A stretch of DNA of 64,000 nucleotides, taken from the NCBI RefSeq assembly GCF_015477835.1, contig NZ_JADLQN010000001.1:1178001-1242000 (forward strand). The letters are read 5' to 3'. The translations under genes were made by a program, and so were the position numbers. The notes under the pieces are model-generated. The model was not told the origin of the DNA. It saw only the letters and a list, made by a program, of their open reading frames with translations, and ran no database searches. The stretch comes from Nocardia higoensis. GTDB lineage: Bacteria; Actinomycetota; Actinomycetes; Mycobacteriales; Mycobacteriaceae. Below, one piece after another: positions 1 through 13,672 of this stretch; positions within the stretch are counted from its first letter, which is position 1; the number at the start of each line of letters is the position of its first letter.

Positions 1-630
1 CAACTGCTCCACGGTGGGTGGGGACTGCTGCTGCTCGCCGCGATCATCGCGATCCTGGTGACCTTCCTCGCGGCGGTCCTGGGCTCGCTGGCCGGATTGG
101 AGCGTGGGATCGGCAGGTGGATCGAACGCGCTGCCGACCTCGGCGTGCTGCTTCCCCCGGTGCTGGCGATGCTGCTGTTCATGCTGTCGTGGCCCGAATC
201 CGGCGCCGTGGGGCTGGTAGCGGTGGCGGTGATCGCGGGAACGCCGTACACGGCGCGCGTCTTCGCCGCGGCCGCCTCCGGCATCGCGACGGCGGGCTTC
301 GTCGAGGCCGCCCGCGCCCGCGGCGAGCATCTCGGCTATCTCGTCTTTCGCGAACTGCTGCCGAATCTGCGCGAGACTCTGCTCACTCAGCTCGGCTTGC
401 GGTTCGTCGAGGCGATGTATCTGGTGAGCACGGCCGCGTTCCTGCACCTGCCCACCACGCTCGGCGACGCCAACTGGGCGGTCATGGTCAGGGAGAACGC
501 GCCGGGCATCCTGCTCAACCCCGCGGCCGTGCTGGCGCCGAGTCTCGCCATCGGGGTGCTCGCGGTCGGGGTGAACAGCACGGTGGTCGCTTTCGGGCGG
601 GGAAGGCGTGGCCGGTGGACCACAGGGTGA
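1..630 (+). CDS. ABC transporter permease, DppC type (5' truncated)
   Basis: The frame is open from the first base, so the gene begins outside the window. The visible part has about 209 codons and a strongly hydrophobic N-terminal half. The segment with VEAARARGEHLGYLVFRELL matches the EAA loop by which binding-protein-dependent permeases (DppC/OppC/NikC family) contact their ATPase. Several membrane segments follow the pattern LLPPVLAMLLFML and LGLRFVEAMYLVSTAAFL. The next gene is a double ATPase that starts inside the end of this one, so the two belong to one operon for uptake of peptides, nickel or a similar small substrate. The substrate cannot be told from this fragment. The binding protein and first permease are presumably upstream. 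Confidence 0.82.
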   Translation, partial: QLLHGGWGLLLLAAIIAILVTFLAAVLGSLAGLERGIGRWIERAADLGVLLPPVLAMLLFMLSWPESGAVGLVAVAVIAGTPYTARVFAAAASGIATAGFVEAARARGEHLGYLVFRELLPNLRETLLTQLGLRFVEAMYLVSTAAFLHLPTTLGDANWAVMVRENAPGILLNPAAVLAPSLAIGVLAVGVNSTVVAFGRGRRGRWTTG

Positions 631-2060
631 GCGTGTCCGAACTCTCGGTCAGCACCGGCTCCGGTGCGCCGATACTGGCGCCGACCTCGCTGCGGGTGCC
701 CGCGGGCTCGCTGACAGTGCTCATAGGTCCCTCCGGAGCGGGGAAAACCACGCTCATGCGCGCCCTCGTCGGACACCTGTCCGAGGGCACCGTCCGATCC
801 GGCGGTTCGGTCCACGTCTGCGGAGTGGACGTCTTCGCCCTCGATCCCGCTGCGCTACAGTCCTTCCGCCGCACGAACCTGGCCTTCGTGAGCCAGGACC
901 CCGGAGCCGCGCTGAATCCGGCGATGCGCGTCCGCTCACTGCTGCGCGAGGCGGCCCCGCGCGCAGGAGAGCGGTCGTTCGACCACATTCTCGCTCGCGT
1001 GGGTCTGCCCGCCGCCTGTCTGCGCCGCCGCCCCCGCGAACTGTCCGGCGGGGAGCAGCGACGTGTCGCGCTCGCACTGGCACTGGTCCGGGATGTCGGG
1101 GTGTTGGTCGTGGACGAGCCGCTCGCGGGCCTGCACGGGCGACTGCGCGCCGAGATCGCCGACCTGCTGCGCTCACTGGCCACCGACAGCGGGGTAGCGG
1201 TGATCACCTCGGGACACGACACACAGATCATGCGCCGGATCGCCGACGAGGTGGTCGCCCTCGGCACATCACCGAGTGTGCTGCGGCGCTTGACGGTTCG
1301 CCTGCCGAGCCCGTCGGCACCGGAGGGCATCGCGCTGCGTGCCCGGGGCATCTCGGCCCGCGCCGGAGCCAGGAAACTGCTCGATTCGGTCGACCTCGAC
1401 ATCGGCTCGGGAGAAAGTGTCGCGCTCGTCGGTCCGTCCGGCGCGGGCAAGACCACCCTGACGCGCGTCCTGGCGGGGATCCACCCGGACGCGACCGGCT
1501 CGGTCGAGGTGAACGGCAGGCCGCTCGCGGTCGGGCGCGGACGCCGAACACGCCGGGATCGGCGACGCATCCAACTGATCCCGCAGAACCCGCTGTCCAC
1601 CCTGAACCCGAAACACACGGTGCTGCAGGCTCTCGCGCGCCCTCTGCGACTGAGCGGCAACGCCGCTCGCGGCGAGGTCCCCGACCACGCCGCCCGGCTG
1701 CTCGCCGATGTCGAGATGAGTCCGGGCATGCTGTCGCGCTACCCCGGCGAACTGTCCGGCGGACAACGCCAGCGCGTCGCGATCGCCCGCGCTCTGGCCA
1801 CCGACCCGGACGTCCTGATCTGCGACGAGATCACCTCCGCACTCGACGCCGACACCGCCGCCTCGATCATGCACCTGGTGGAACGCACCCGGATCGAGCG
1901 CGGCATCGGCGTGCTGGTGGTCAGCCACGACATGGCGTTGGTCGCCGGGCACTGCCACCGCATCGTGGTACTGGCCGACGGCGCGGTCGTCGAGCGAGGC
2001 GCCACCTCCGCTGTGCTCGCAGCCCCGGGCACACCGGAGACCAGGGCCCTGCTGGTGTGA
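615..2060 (+). CDS. Fused double ABC ATPase (DppD-DppF type) of a peptide/nickel importer
   Basis: The protein has about 481 residues and two complete ABC ATPase domains in tandem, so one polypeptide supplies both nucleotide-binding domains. Each half has a Walker A (GPSGAGKTT in both), a signature (LSGGEQRR in the first, LSGGQRQR in the second) and a Walker B (VLVVDEP and VLICDE). The start is placed at GTG 615, preceded at eight bases by GGAAGG. It overlaps the permease end by 16 bases. GTG 627 is an alternative. The reading frame stays open far upstream, but that stretch lies inside the permease gene and is not coding. The first domain has a divergent switch region (ITSGHD), the second a normal H-loop (VVSHD). 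Confidence 0.85.
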   Translation: MDHRVSVSELSVSTGSGAPILAPTSLRVPAGSLTVLIGPSGAGKTTLMRALVGHLSEGTVRSGGSVHVCGVDVFALDPAALQSFRRTNLAFVSQDPGAALNPAMRVRSLLREAAPRAGERSFDHILARVGLPAACLRRRPRELSGGEQRRVALALALVRDVGVLVVDEPLAGLHGRLRAEIADLLRSLATDSGVAVITSGHDTQIMRRIADEVVALGTSPSVLRRLTVRLPSPSAPEGIALRARGISARAGARKLLDSVDLDIGSGESVALVGPSGAGKTTLTRVLAGIHPDATGSVEVNGRPLAVGRGRRTRRDRRRIQLIPQNPLSTLNPKHTVLQALARPLRLSGNAARGEVPDHAARLLADVEMSPGMLSRYPGELSGGQRQRVAIARALATDPDVLICDEITSALDADTAASIMHLVERTRIERGIGVLVVSHDMALVAGHCHRIVVLADGAVVERGATSAVLAAPGTPETRALLV

Positions 2061-2276
2061 CGGCGCCGGTACGGCCGCCGCCCGGTCATCGATCGCCGGC
2101 CGCCTGATCACCGGCGCCGAGGTGCCCTGCCCGGCTGTTCCTGTCGGCCCCGCCCTTGCACCACGCCGCCGTCCGCGCCTCGGCCACCAGGGCACGCGCG
2201 TCCGGTTTCGGGCGTGGGGTGAGGACGACACGCCCCATAGCCTGCCGAGGACCTCGCCAGGTCCTATCGTGGGGGC

Positions 2277-3949
2277 ATGACTGCCGAGGCGAGCAGCGCC
2301 GGTGGGACCGGAGAGTCTCCGGTTCGGCTCTCGCAGGAACTGACGCCGCTGCCGGATCTGCGGCAGGGCCGCCCTCGTGCCGGGCCGGAGCGGGTGCGGC
2401 GCCCGGTGTATGTGGATCTGCTGCCGCCGTGCAACGCACGCTGCCCGGCCGGTGAGAACATCCAGGCATGGTTGGCGCACGCGAAGGCGGGCCGGTTCGA
2501 GCAGGCCTGGCGGCAGCTGGTGGACGACAATCCGTTCGCCGCCATCCACGGACGGGTCTGCTATCACCCGTGCGAATCCGTGTGCAACCGCAGCCGTCTG
2601 GACGAGGCGGTGTCCATCCACGCGGTCGAACGCTTCCTCGGCGACCAGGCCCGCGAGCACGGCTGGACGTTCGCCGCGCCGCCGGTCCGCAGCGGCCATC
2701 GCGTCCTGGTGGTCGGCGCGGGCCCCAGCGGATTGTCCGCCGCCTACCATCTCGCGCGCCGCGGCCACGACGTCGAGATCCGTGACGCGGGAAGCGAACC
2801 CGGCGGAATGATGCGGTACGGCATCCCCGCCTACCGGCTGCCCCGGGACGTGCTCGACGCCGAGATCGGCCGTCTCGCCGCTTTGGGGGTGCGCTTCACG
2901 CCCGATCACCGCGTCGAAGATCTCGCCACCGAACGCGACGAGGGCGGCTTCGCCGCGGCCTTCGTCGCCGTGGGCGCGCATCTGTCCAAACGCGTCGACA
3001 TCCCGGACTGCGACGCTGCGACGATGGTCGACGCGGTGGCGTTCCTGCGCCGAGTCGCGTCCGGCGAACGGCCCGACCTGGGCGAGCACGTGGCGGTCTA
3101 CGGCGGCGGCGACACCGCGATGGACGCGGCCCGAGTCGCCCGCCGTCTCGGCGCGCAGGACACCGTCATCCTCTACCGCCGCACCCGCGAGCAGATGCCC
3201 GCCCACGCGGAGGAGGCCGAAGACGCCGAGCGCGAGGGCGTGCGGATCCATTGGTTGCGCACGATCACCGCCTTCGACAGTCCCGAACTGCGGGTGGAGG
3301 TCATGGAGCTCGACGAGTCCGGCCGTCCACGGCCGACCGGGCGCCTCGAGACCCTGAGCGCGGACACGGTGATCATGGCGATCGGGCAGCAGACCGAGTC
3401 GGCGTTCATGCGGACGCTGCCCGGAGTGGAGTTCGACCGCGACGGCAGCGTGCGGGTGAACGAGTCGCTGATGACCGGATGCCCCGGAGTCTTCGCCGGC
3501 GGCGACATGGTTCCCGGCGAACGCACCGTGACCGCGGGGGTCGGGCACGGCAAGACGGCCGCCCACCACATCGACGCCTGGCTGCGTCGCACCGCCGGCG
3601 CCCGCCCTGCCAAGCATCCGATCGCCACGTTCGATCAGCTGCACCTGTGGTACTTCGGCGACGCAGGCAGGCGGGCCCAGCCGGAACTGCCCGCCGAGGA
3701 ACGCACCGCCGGGTTCGACGAGGTGGTCGGGGGGCTGTCGGCGCAGGCCGCGACGTTCGAGGCGGGCCGGTGCCTGTCGTGCGGGAACTGTTTCGAATGC
3801 GACGGCTGCCTCGGCGCGTGCCCGGAGGACGCGATCGTCAAGCTGGGCGCGGGCCACGGGTACCGCTACGACTACGACAAATGCACCGGCTGCGCGGAGT
3901 GCTTCGAGCAGTGCCCGGTCCATGCCATCGAGATGTTTCCGGAGCCGAC

Positions 3950-3953
<4 letters not shown>
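2277..3953 (+). CDS. GltD-like FAD/NAD(P) oxidoreductase fused to a 2x[4Fe-4S] ferredoxin domain
   Basis: This 558-residue protein resembles the small subunit of glutamate synthase. An N-terminal cysteine-rich region (CNARCPAG, CYHPCESVCN) should hold iron-sulfur clusters. It is followed by a FAD-binding motif (VVGAGPSGLSAAYHLARRG) and a second nucleotide-binding site (VAVYGGGDTAMDAARVARR) for NAD(P)H. The last 60 residues carry a bacterial ferredoxin module with two CxxCxxC-type motifs (CLSCGNCFECDGCLGACP and CTGCAECFEQCP). No glutamate synthase large subunit is nearby. Instead the gene overlaps nifJ by ATGA. The inferred job is electron transfer between NAD(P)H and the ferredoxin or PFOR clusters. 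Confidence 0.85.
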
Positions 3954-7521
<3,568 letters not shown>

Positions 7522-7522
<1 letters not shown>

Positions 7523-8532
7523 TGGACCTGTCCACACGGTACCTGGGCCTCACACTGCGCAATCCGCTCATGGCGGCGGCGTCCCCGCTCTCACGGACGG
7601 TCGACGGTGTCCGCAGGCTCGCCGACGCAGGCGTCGGCGCGGTGGTGCTCTATTCGCTGTTCGAAGAGCAACTGGTGCGCGAAGCGCAGCGCAACGCGGC
7701 ACTGACCGAGCGCGGTTCGCAGAGCTACGCCGAGTCGCTGTCGTATTTTCCGCGGCGCGCCACGCAGGATCACGGCCCGCGCCGCTACCTGAGCCTGCTC
7801 GAACGCGCCGCGCGGGCCGTGCCGATCCCGGTCATCGGCAGCCTCAACGGCGTCACACCGGGCGGCTGGACCGACCATGCCCGGTCGATGCAGGACGCCG
7901 GTGCGGCCGCGATCGAGCTGAACATCTACTTCCTGCCCAGTGATCCGCACGTCAGCGGAAGGGACGTCGAACAACGGCACCTCGACATCCTGGCCCGGGT
8001 CCAGGACGCCGTCACCGTCCCGGTGCAGGTCAAGATCTCCCCCCACTTCAGTTCTGTCGGAGAGATGGCGCTGCGCCTCGACGCGGCGGGCGCCGACGGG
8101 CTGGTGCTGTTCAACCGGTTCCTGCAGCCCGGCATCGACTGCGAGACCCGCACCGTCGTCCCCGACATCCAGCTGTCCACCGCGGCCGAATCCCGTCTGC
8201 CGATGACCTGGATCGCTTTGCTCCGCGGGCGGATCGGTGCCGCGCTCGCCGGGGGTGGAGGTGTCGAGGACGGCGCCGACGTCGTCAGATTTCTGCTGGC
8301 CGGGGCTGATGTCGTGCAGACGGCGTCGGCGTTGTTGCGGCACGGTCCCGAGTACGCCGCCGTCCTGCTCGACGAGGTGTGTCGGTGGATGCGCCGCAAG
8401 GAGTACGGCAGCGTCGAGGAGTTCCGTGGGTTGCTCGCCGTACCCCCCGGCGCGGACGGCACGAGCCGCGGACGTGGCGACTACGTCAGCGCACTGCGCG
8501 AGGCCGACACCGGCGCTTACGACATCCTCTGA
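7522..8532 (+). CDS. Dihydroorotate dehydrogenase-like protein of the nifJ operon
   Basis: The 336-residue TIM-barrel protein begins MDLSTRYLGLTLRNPLMAAASPLS, a typical opening for the DHOD/PreA flavin family. It has a QVKISPHFSS strand and the phosphate-binding C-terminal region (AGGGGVEDGADVVRFLLAGADVVQ). The start overlaps the nifJ stop as TGATG, so translation is coupled. True pyrimidine DHODs end in a different context and are encoded with pyr genes. Here the location behind a GltD-like protein and PFOR argues for a different flavin-dependent redox role. The substrate is unknown. Confidence 0.8.
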
Positions 8533-8607
8533 GCACCACCCGATACCTGTCGCCGTGCTCGACCGGCGCATCCCTGCCGAAGCGCGGTGTCGCACGGGTG
8601 CAGAGCC

Positions 8608-9267
8608 TCACCCCCCGGGTCGCACCAGTCCGGTCTCGTAGGCGAGGACCACCGCCTGCACCCGGTCGCGCAGGCCGAGCTTGGTGAGCACCCGACCGAC
8701 ATGGGTCTTCACCGTGGCCTCGGACAGGAACAGCTCGGCGGCGATCTCGGCGTTGGAGCGGCCCGCGGCGATCTGCTCGAGCACCTCGCGTTCGCGTGCG
8801 GTCAGCGCGTCGAGGATCGAGGGATCGCGCAGGCCGGCGGGGTCGGCGGCCACCATGCGATCCAGCAGGCGCTTGGTCACCTTGGGCGAGACCACCGCGT
8901 CCCCCGCCGCGACACTGCGGACGGCCGAGATCAGATCCTCCGGCGGGGTGTCCTTGAGCAGGAACCCGCTCGCCCCCGCGCGCAGCGCGCCGAGGACGTG
9001 CTCGTCCAGGTCGAAGGTGGTCATGACCAGCACTTTGCAGGCGGTGTCCGACTCCAGGATGCGGGTGGTCGCGGTGACTCCGTCGACCACCGGCATGCGC
9101 ACGTCCATCAACACCACGTCGGGGCGCAGTTCCTTGGCGCGGGTCAGCGCCACCGCGCCGTTCTCGGCCTCGCCGACCACCTCGATATCGGGATGCGCGC
9201 CGAGCACCATCTTCAAACCCATGCGCATCAGTTCTTGGTCGTCCACGACTAGTACGGTGATCGGCAC
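8608..9267 (-). CDS. NarL/LuxR-family response regulator
   Basis: A 219-residue regulator with an N-terminal receiver domain (VLVVDDQELMRMGLKMVL; phosphoacceptor Asp about residue 55 in LMDVRMP; conserved Lys in FLLKDTPPEDL) and a C-terminal LuxR-type helix-turn-helix (LTAREREVLEQIAAGRSNAEI and LFLSEATVKTHVGRVLTKL). It is the probable partner of the histidine kinase at 9912-11240 on the same strand. The two are separated by an opposite-strand gene, so the regulator must be transcribed from its own promoter in 9268-9382. Targets are unknown. Confidence 0.93.
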   Translation of the reverse strand: MPITVLVVDDQELMRMGLKMVLGAHPDIEVVGEAENGAVALTRAKELRPDVVLMDVRMPVVDGVTATTRILESDTACKVLVMTTFDLDEHVLGALRAGASGFLLKDTPPEDLISAVRSVAAGDAVVSPKVTKRLLDRMVAADPAGLRDPSILDALTAREREVLEQIAAGRSNAEIAAELFLSEATVKTHVGRVLTKLGLRDRVQAVVLAYETGLVRPGG

Positions 9268-9382
9268 CGCACCAATCTAGCCGCGCCGAAGACCGGTCGA
9301 GAACGGGTCCGTCGAGCGGAGAACGGTGTCGGCGCTCGTCGTTACGCTTTCCGGTTCGATCGATCCAATCGTGGTGGGGCGC

Positions 9383-9886
9383 ATGAACGAAGAACTCCGA
9401 ATGCTCGACTTCCCCGGCATCCCCGGCGGCACTGCCGGCGGACGACACGCCCCGGCGCGGCCGGGGCCGAGATCCACCGTCCAGTGCGCGGGCCTTCCCG
9501 TGCCGCCGTTGGCGCGGCCGGTGTTCCGGCTGACCGACCCCGAACGCCGGGCCACCTCGCTGGCCCGGTTCGCCCGGCGCATGGTGCCGGTTCCGGCGCT
9601 GGCGCGATTGCGCCAGGTGGGCTGGCAGCTCGCCCGCCCGGTCGACGGCCTGCACGATCACCTCTACCGGCCCGTCGGCAAGGACCTGCGGGTGCTGCTG
9701 CAGCTCGACGACGGCCTACCCGCCGACGCCCCGTGGGCCGAGGACGAACGGGTGGTGGAGGCTGTCGAACTGTCCTCCGCGCCGCCCGCGCCCTGGTGGA
9801 GCCGCTGCGGGGACACCCCCTTCGGGGTACTGGATCCGCTGACCGCGAGCGAGGTGCTGCGCGAACTCACCGACGCCCTGGGCTGA
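9383..9886 (+). CDS. Hypothetical protein nested between kinase and response regulator
   Basis: A 167-residue protein I do not recognise. ATG 9383 follows a purine-rich GTGGTGGGGC and is preferred over an in-frame upstream start at 9326 because the extension has weak coding character. The N-terminal 45 residues are Gly/Pro/Arg-rich. The rest is compact with no membrane segment or signal peptide (LRQVGWQLARPVDGLHDHLY, then VLLQLDDGLPADAPWAEDER). It lies head to head with the response regulator and tail to tail with the histidine kinase. This suggests an accessory or unrelated insertion in the two-component locus. Confidence 0.6.
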   Translation: MNEELRMLDFPGIPGGTAGGRHAPARPGPRSTVQCAGLPVPPLARPVFRLTDPERRATSLARFARRMVPVPALARLRQVGWQLARPVDGLHDHLYRPVGKDLRVLLQLDDGLPADAPWAEDERVVEAVELSSAPPAPWWSRCGDTPFGVLDPLTASEVLRELTDALG

Positions 9887-9911
9887 CCGATGAAACCGGA
9901 AGGCTTCGGCG

Positions 9912-11240
9912 TCAGGGCAGGGCGATCGAACCGGGATGCTCGGCGAGTTCGAGCGGGATGATCGCGCACACCCGCCAGGCACCGTCGGGCTGCGGCCCGA
10001 CGGTGAGGCTGCCGCCGAGCACGGCCACGCGCTCGCGCATGCCGACCAGGCCCAGGCCGCTCCCCCCGCCCGAACCGCGCGCACCACGGGAACCGCGGGC
10101 ACCGCGAAAACCGCTCGCACCGCCCGGCGCGGTGGTGGCACCGCTCGGCGAGGCGTCGCTCCCGCCGGTGCGCTCGCCTCGACGCCCGGACAGGCCCGAC
10201 CCTGTCGTCTCGAGCGGAAAGTCCGCGACCGGCACGCCGCCGGAGTCGGTGACCTCGACCAACACGTCGTGCTCGCGGCGATGCACCCGCACCCACGCCT
10301 TGGGATGCGCGCCGGAGTGCCGCAGGGTGTTGGTCAGCGACTCCTGCACGATGCGGTGCACACCGAGGCTGACCTCGGGAGCGACGTCGTCGATCGCGCC
10401 GGTCATCTCCAACTCCACCGCGAGCCCCGTGCCGCGCATCATCTCCACCACCTTGGCGATCCCGGCCGTCCCGTGCTGGGGCAGTTCACCCGGCGCGTGC
10501 TCGGTGCGCAGCAGTTCCACCGTGCGGCGCAGTTCGCGCAGGGCGTCGCGGCCGGTGGCGGCGATGACGCCGAGAGACTGTTCGGCGGCGTCGGGGTCCC
10601 GGCGCAACGCGTAGCGGGCGCCGTCGGCCTGGACGATGATCACCGACACCGCGTGCGCGACGACGTCGTGCAGTTCTCGCGCGATCCGGGTGCGCTCGGC
10701 GGCGACGGCTTCGTGGGTGCGTCTGCGCAGTTCGTCGTCGGCCACCGCCAGGCGCGCGGCGACCTCGGCGTCGTAGGCGTGCCGGGCGCCGTTGAATTCG
10801 GCCAGCGTCCAGCACAGCGCGTAGTACACCGCCACGAACGCCACCGTGGTGGTGGTCGGCTGATCCAGCAGCGCCATCGCCAGCAGTGAATCGACCGCCA
10901 GCGCCACCAGCAGGATCAGTCCCTCCCGCCTGCCCACGTAGGCGACCAGGGTGTAGAGCATCACGCCCAAGCCCAGCAACGCCGGGTGCTGGGCGAAGTC
11001 GTCGAGCAGGTATCCCAGCAGGGTCGTGCCGATCGCGAGCGCCACCATGGCCGCCGACATCGACCGCGGATACCGCCGCCGCAGCGCGATCGGCAGCGGG
11101 AGCAGACCGGCCAGCACCAGATAGACCGCGGGCTGGACGGCCGCGCCGATGCCGGTCAGGTCGAGCACCAGCAGGCCCAGTGCCAGGATCGAATCCGCCA
11201 CCAGCGGCTTGCCGCGCAGCCAGAGACTGAACTGTCGCAC
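9912..11240 (-). CDS. Membrane sensor histidine kinase, HisKA_3/NarX type
   Basis: The 442-residue protein has several N-terminal membrane helices (about residues 15-135, for example SILALGLLVLDLTGIGAAV and LILLVALAVDSLLAMALL). The dimerisation/phosphoacceptor box ERTRIARELHDVVAHAVSV places the phosphorylated His near residue 191. The ATPase domain has its N box (HRIVQESLTNTLRHS) and a G box (GSGLGLVGMRERVAVLGG). Between the D-type box VTDSGG and the G box is an insertion of about 50 residues rich in Gly, Ser and Arg (GARGSRGARGSGGGSG), which probably forms a flexible lid loop. The partner regulator is at 8608-9267. Confidence 0.92.
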   Translation of the reverse strand: MRQFSLWLRGKPLVADSILALGLLVLDLTGIGAAVQPAVYLVLAGLLPLPIALRRRYPRSMSAAMVALAIGTTLLGYLLDDFAQHPALLGLGVMLYTLVAYVGRREGLILLVALAVDSLLAMALLDQPTTTTVAFVAVYYALCWTLAEFNGARHAYDAEVAARLAVADDELRRRTHEAVAAERTRIARELHDVVAHAVSVIIVQADGARYALRRDPDAAEQSLGVIAATGRDALRELRRTVELLRTEHAPGELPQHGTAGIAKVVEMMRGTGLAVELEMTGAIDDVAPEVSLGVHRIVQESLTNTLRHSGAHPKAWVRVHRREHDVLVEVTDSGGVPVADFPLETTGSGLSGRRGERTGGSDASPSGATTAPGGASGFRGARGSRGARGSGGGSGLGLVGMRERVAVLGGSLTVGPQPDGAWRVCAIIPLELAEHPGSIALP

Positions 11241-11282
11241 TGTCCCAGCCTAGGTGTCCGGTCGGCGAGGTGGGTTCATCGG

Positions 11283-12071
11283 ATGTCTGGTTGGCTGGGG
11301 CGCGTGGATCTCACGGACTGGCTGGTTCTCCTGACCGCCGCGGGTGCGGCGGGCTGGGTGGACGCCGTGGTCGGCGGCGGCGGGCTCATCATTCTGCCGA
11401 CGCTGTTCCTGGTGTCGCCGGGCATCGCGCCCGCGACGGCGCTGGGCACCAACAAGTTCGCCGCGGTCGCGGGTACCACCGCCTCGGTGCTGACGTTCGC
11501 GCGCAAGGTCCCGATGAACTGGAAGCTGCTGCTACCCGCGGCGGCGATCGCCGCGGGCGCCGCTGCCGTGGGGGCGGCGGCGGTCTCGCTGATCGACCGG
11601 GACCTGTTCATCCCGATCGTGATGGTGGTCCTGGTCGCGGTCGCGGTCTTCGTGACCGCGCGGCCGTCGGTCGGCATCACACTGGCGACCGACCCGCCGA
11701 CTCGCCGCAAGACGATCCTGGTGGTCCTGGTGGCGGCCGGTCTGATCGGCGCCTACGACGGCCTGCTCGGACCGGGGACCGGAACATTCCTGATCATCAC
11801 CTTCGCCACGCTGCTGGGCACCGAGTTCGTGCGCGCCGCGGCGATGGCCAAGGTGATCAACTGCGGCTCCAATGTCGGCGCTCTGGTCTTCTTCGGCCTG
11901 ACCGGGCACATCCTGTTCGCACTCGGCGCGGGGATGGCGGCGGCCAATGTGCTCGGCGCGATCGCGGGCTCGCGGATGGCGCTGCGCAAGGGCGCGGAGT
12001 TCGTTCGGATCGTGCTGCTGGTCGTGGTGGTCGTGATGGTGGTCCGGCTGGGCTGGCAGCAGTTCGGTTGA
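11283..12071 (+). CDS. TSUP-family (TauE/SafE) membrane permease
   Basis: The 262-residue integral membrane protein has about eight hydrophobic segments and the two family-type repeats, each with a Gly-rich turn (VDAVVGGGGLIILPTLF near the N-terminus, GAYDGLLGPGTGTFLII in the second half). Members of the sulfite exporter TauE/SafE family move sulfite, sulfoacetate and other anions. The substrate here is not predictable. ATG 11283 is preceded at eight bases by GAGGTGGG. It is transcribed divergently from the histidine kinase, from which it is separated by only about 40 bases, so the two promoters overlap. Confidence 0.85.
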   Translation: MSGWLGRVDLTDWLVLLTAAGAAGWVDAVVGGGGLIILPTLFLVSPGIAPATALGTNKFAAVAGTTASVLTFARKVPMNWKLLLPAAAIAAGAAAVGAAAVSLIDRDLFIPIVMVVLVAVAVFVTARPSVGITLATDPPTRRKTILVVLVAAGLIGAYDGLLGPGTGTFLIITFATLLGTEFVRAAAMAKVINCGSNVGALVFFGLTGHILFALGAGMAAANVLGAIAGSRMALRKGAEFVRIVLLVVVVVMVVRLGWQQFG

Positions 12072-12127
12072 GTTCGGCCGGGTTCCGTTCGTGCGGTCGC
12101 GGGTGCGCAACCGGTAGCGTGGCCGGG

Positions 12128-13672
12128 GTGAGCACCGCGACTTCCGGCGGCCGGGCAGGCCGGGCCGTCGACGCCGAATTCCGCGCGCTACCACTCGGTG
12201 CGCTCGCCGAGGCCGCGCTCACCGCGGCCACGGCGGCGGGCGCCGAACACGCCGACCTGCGCGTGCACCGGTTGCGCACCCAATCCATCCGACTGCGCGA
12301 CGGGCGCGTCGAGGCGGTCACCGACAGCACCGACCTCGGTTTCGCGGTACGCGTGATCGTCGACGGCACCTGGGGTTTCGCCTCACACGCCGCACTGACC
12401 CCGCGGAACGCCGTCGCGGTGGCCCGGCAGGCCGTCGCGGTCGCGACAGCCCTGCGCGAACTCAATCGCGACCGGGTGGAGCTGGCGGCCGAACCCCGCT
12501 ACGCCGACGTCGAATGGGTGTCCGGCTACGACATCGACCCGTTCGAGGTGCCCACCGCGCAGAAGGTCGAGCTGCTGCAGGACTATTCGGGACGCCTGGC
12601 CGCCGCCGACGGGGTCGATCACGTCACCGCGGGTGTGCTGCAGGTCAAGGAACAGACCTACTACGCCGACACCGCCGGGACGATCCTCACCCAGCAGCGG
12701 GTGCGTGTGCACCCCGAACTCGAGGCGACCACCGTCGATTCGGCCGCCGGTGTCTTCGAGACCATGCGCACACTCGCCGCGCCCGCGGGCCGCGGCTGGG
12801 AGTACGTGACCGGTGCGGACGGCGTCTGGGACTGGGACGACGAACTCGCCCACATCCCCGGCTGGCTCGCCGAGAAGGTGAAGGCGCCCACGGTCCTGGC
12901 CGGTCCGACCGATCTCGTCATCGACCCGACGAATCTGTGGCTGACCATCCACGAATCCATCGGTCACGCCACCGAGTACGACCGCGCCATCGGCTACGAA
13001 TCCGCCTACGCGGGAACTTCTTTCGCGACCCCGGACAAGCTCGGCACACTGCGTTACGGCAGCCCCGTCATGCAGGTCACCGGCGACCGCACCGAGCCGT
13101 TCGGCCTGGCCACCGTCGGCTACGACGACGAGGGCGTGGCCGGGCAGCGCTGGGATCTGGTGCGCGACGGCGTCCTCGTCGGTTACCAACTCGACCGCGC
13201 TTTCGCCCCGCGCCTGGGACTCGATCGCTCCAACGGCTGCTCCTACGCCGATTCCGCGCATCACGTGCCGATCCAGCGGATGGCCAATGTGTCGCTGGCC
13301 GCCGATCCCGAGCGCGACACCAGCACCGAGGAGCTGATCTCGCGGGTCGAGGACGGCCTCTACATCGTCGGCGACAAGTCCTGGTCGATCGACATGCAAC
13401 GCTACAACTTCCAGTTCACCGGTCAGCGGTTCTTCCGCATCCGCCACGGCGAACTGGCCGGTCAGGTACGCGATGTCGCCTACCAGGCCACCACCACCGA
13501 TTTCTGGGGCGCGATGGAAGCCGTCGGCGGACCGTCGACCTGGCGGCTCGGCGGCGCCTTCAACTGCGGTAAGGCCCAGCCCGGTCAGGTCGCCGCGGTC
13601 AGTCACGGCTGCCCGTCGATCCTGGTGCGCGGCATCGATGTTCTCAACACCCGGACGGAGGCTGGTCGGTGA
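12128..13672 (+). CDS. tldD: TldD family metalloprotease subunit
   Basis: A 514-residue protein of the TldD/PmbA family. It carries the HExxxH zinc motif in TIHESIGHATEYD (His about 275, Glu 276, His 280), a signature of the active TldD subunit. TldD pairs with TldE to degrade peptides inside the complex, as in microcin B17 or CcdA processing. The start is GTG 12128. The stop overlaps the GTG of the next gene (GTGA), so the two subunits are translationally coupled. No peptide-natural-product genes are beside it, so a housekeeping or toxin-antitoxin-related role is as likely as modified-peptide maturation. Confidence 0.92.
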   Translation: MSTATSGGRAGRAVDAEFRALPLGALAEAALTAATAAGAEHADLRVHRLRTQSIRLRDGRVEAVTDSTDLGFAVRVIVDGTWGFASHAALTPRNAVAVARQAVAVATALRELNRDRVELAAEPRYADVEWVSGYDIDPFEVPTAQKVELLQDYSGRLAAADGVDHVTAGVLQVKEQTYYADTAGTILTQQRVRVHPELEATTVDSAAGVFETMRTLAAPAGRGWEYVTGADGVWDWDDELAHIPGWLAEKVKAPTVLAGPTDLVIDPTNLWLTIHESIGHATEYDRAIGYESAYAGTSFATPDKLGTLRYGSPVMQVTGDRTEPFGLATVGYDDEGVAGQRWDLVRDGVLVGYQLDRAFAPRLGLDRSNGCSYADSAHHVPIQRMANVSLAADPERDTSTEELISRVEDGLYIVGDKSWSIDMQRYNFQFTGQRFFRIRHGELAGQVRDVAYQATTTDFWGAMEAVGGPSTWRLGGAFNCGKAQPGQVAAVSHGCPSILVRGIDVLNTRTEAGR

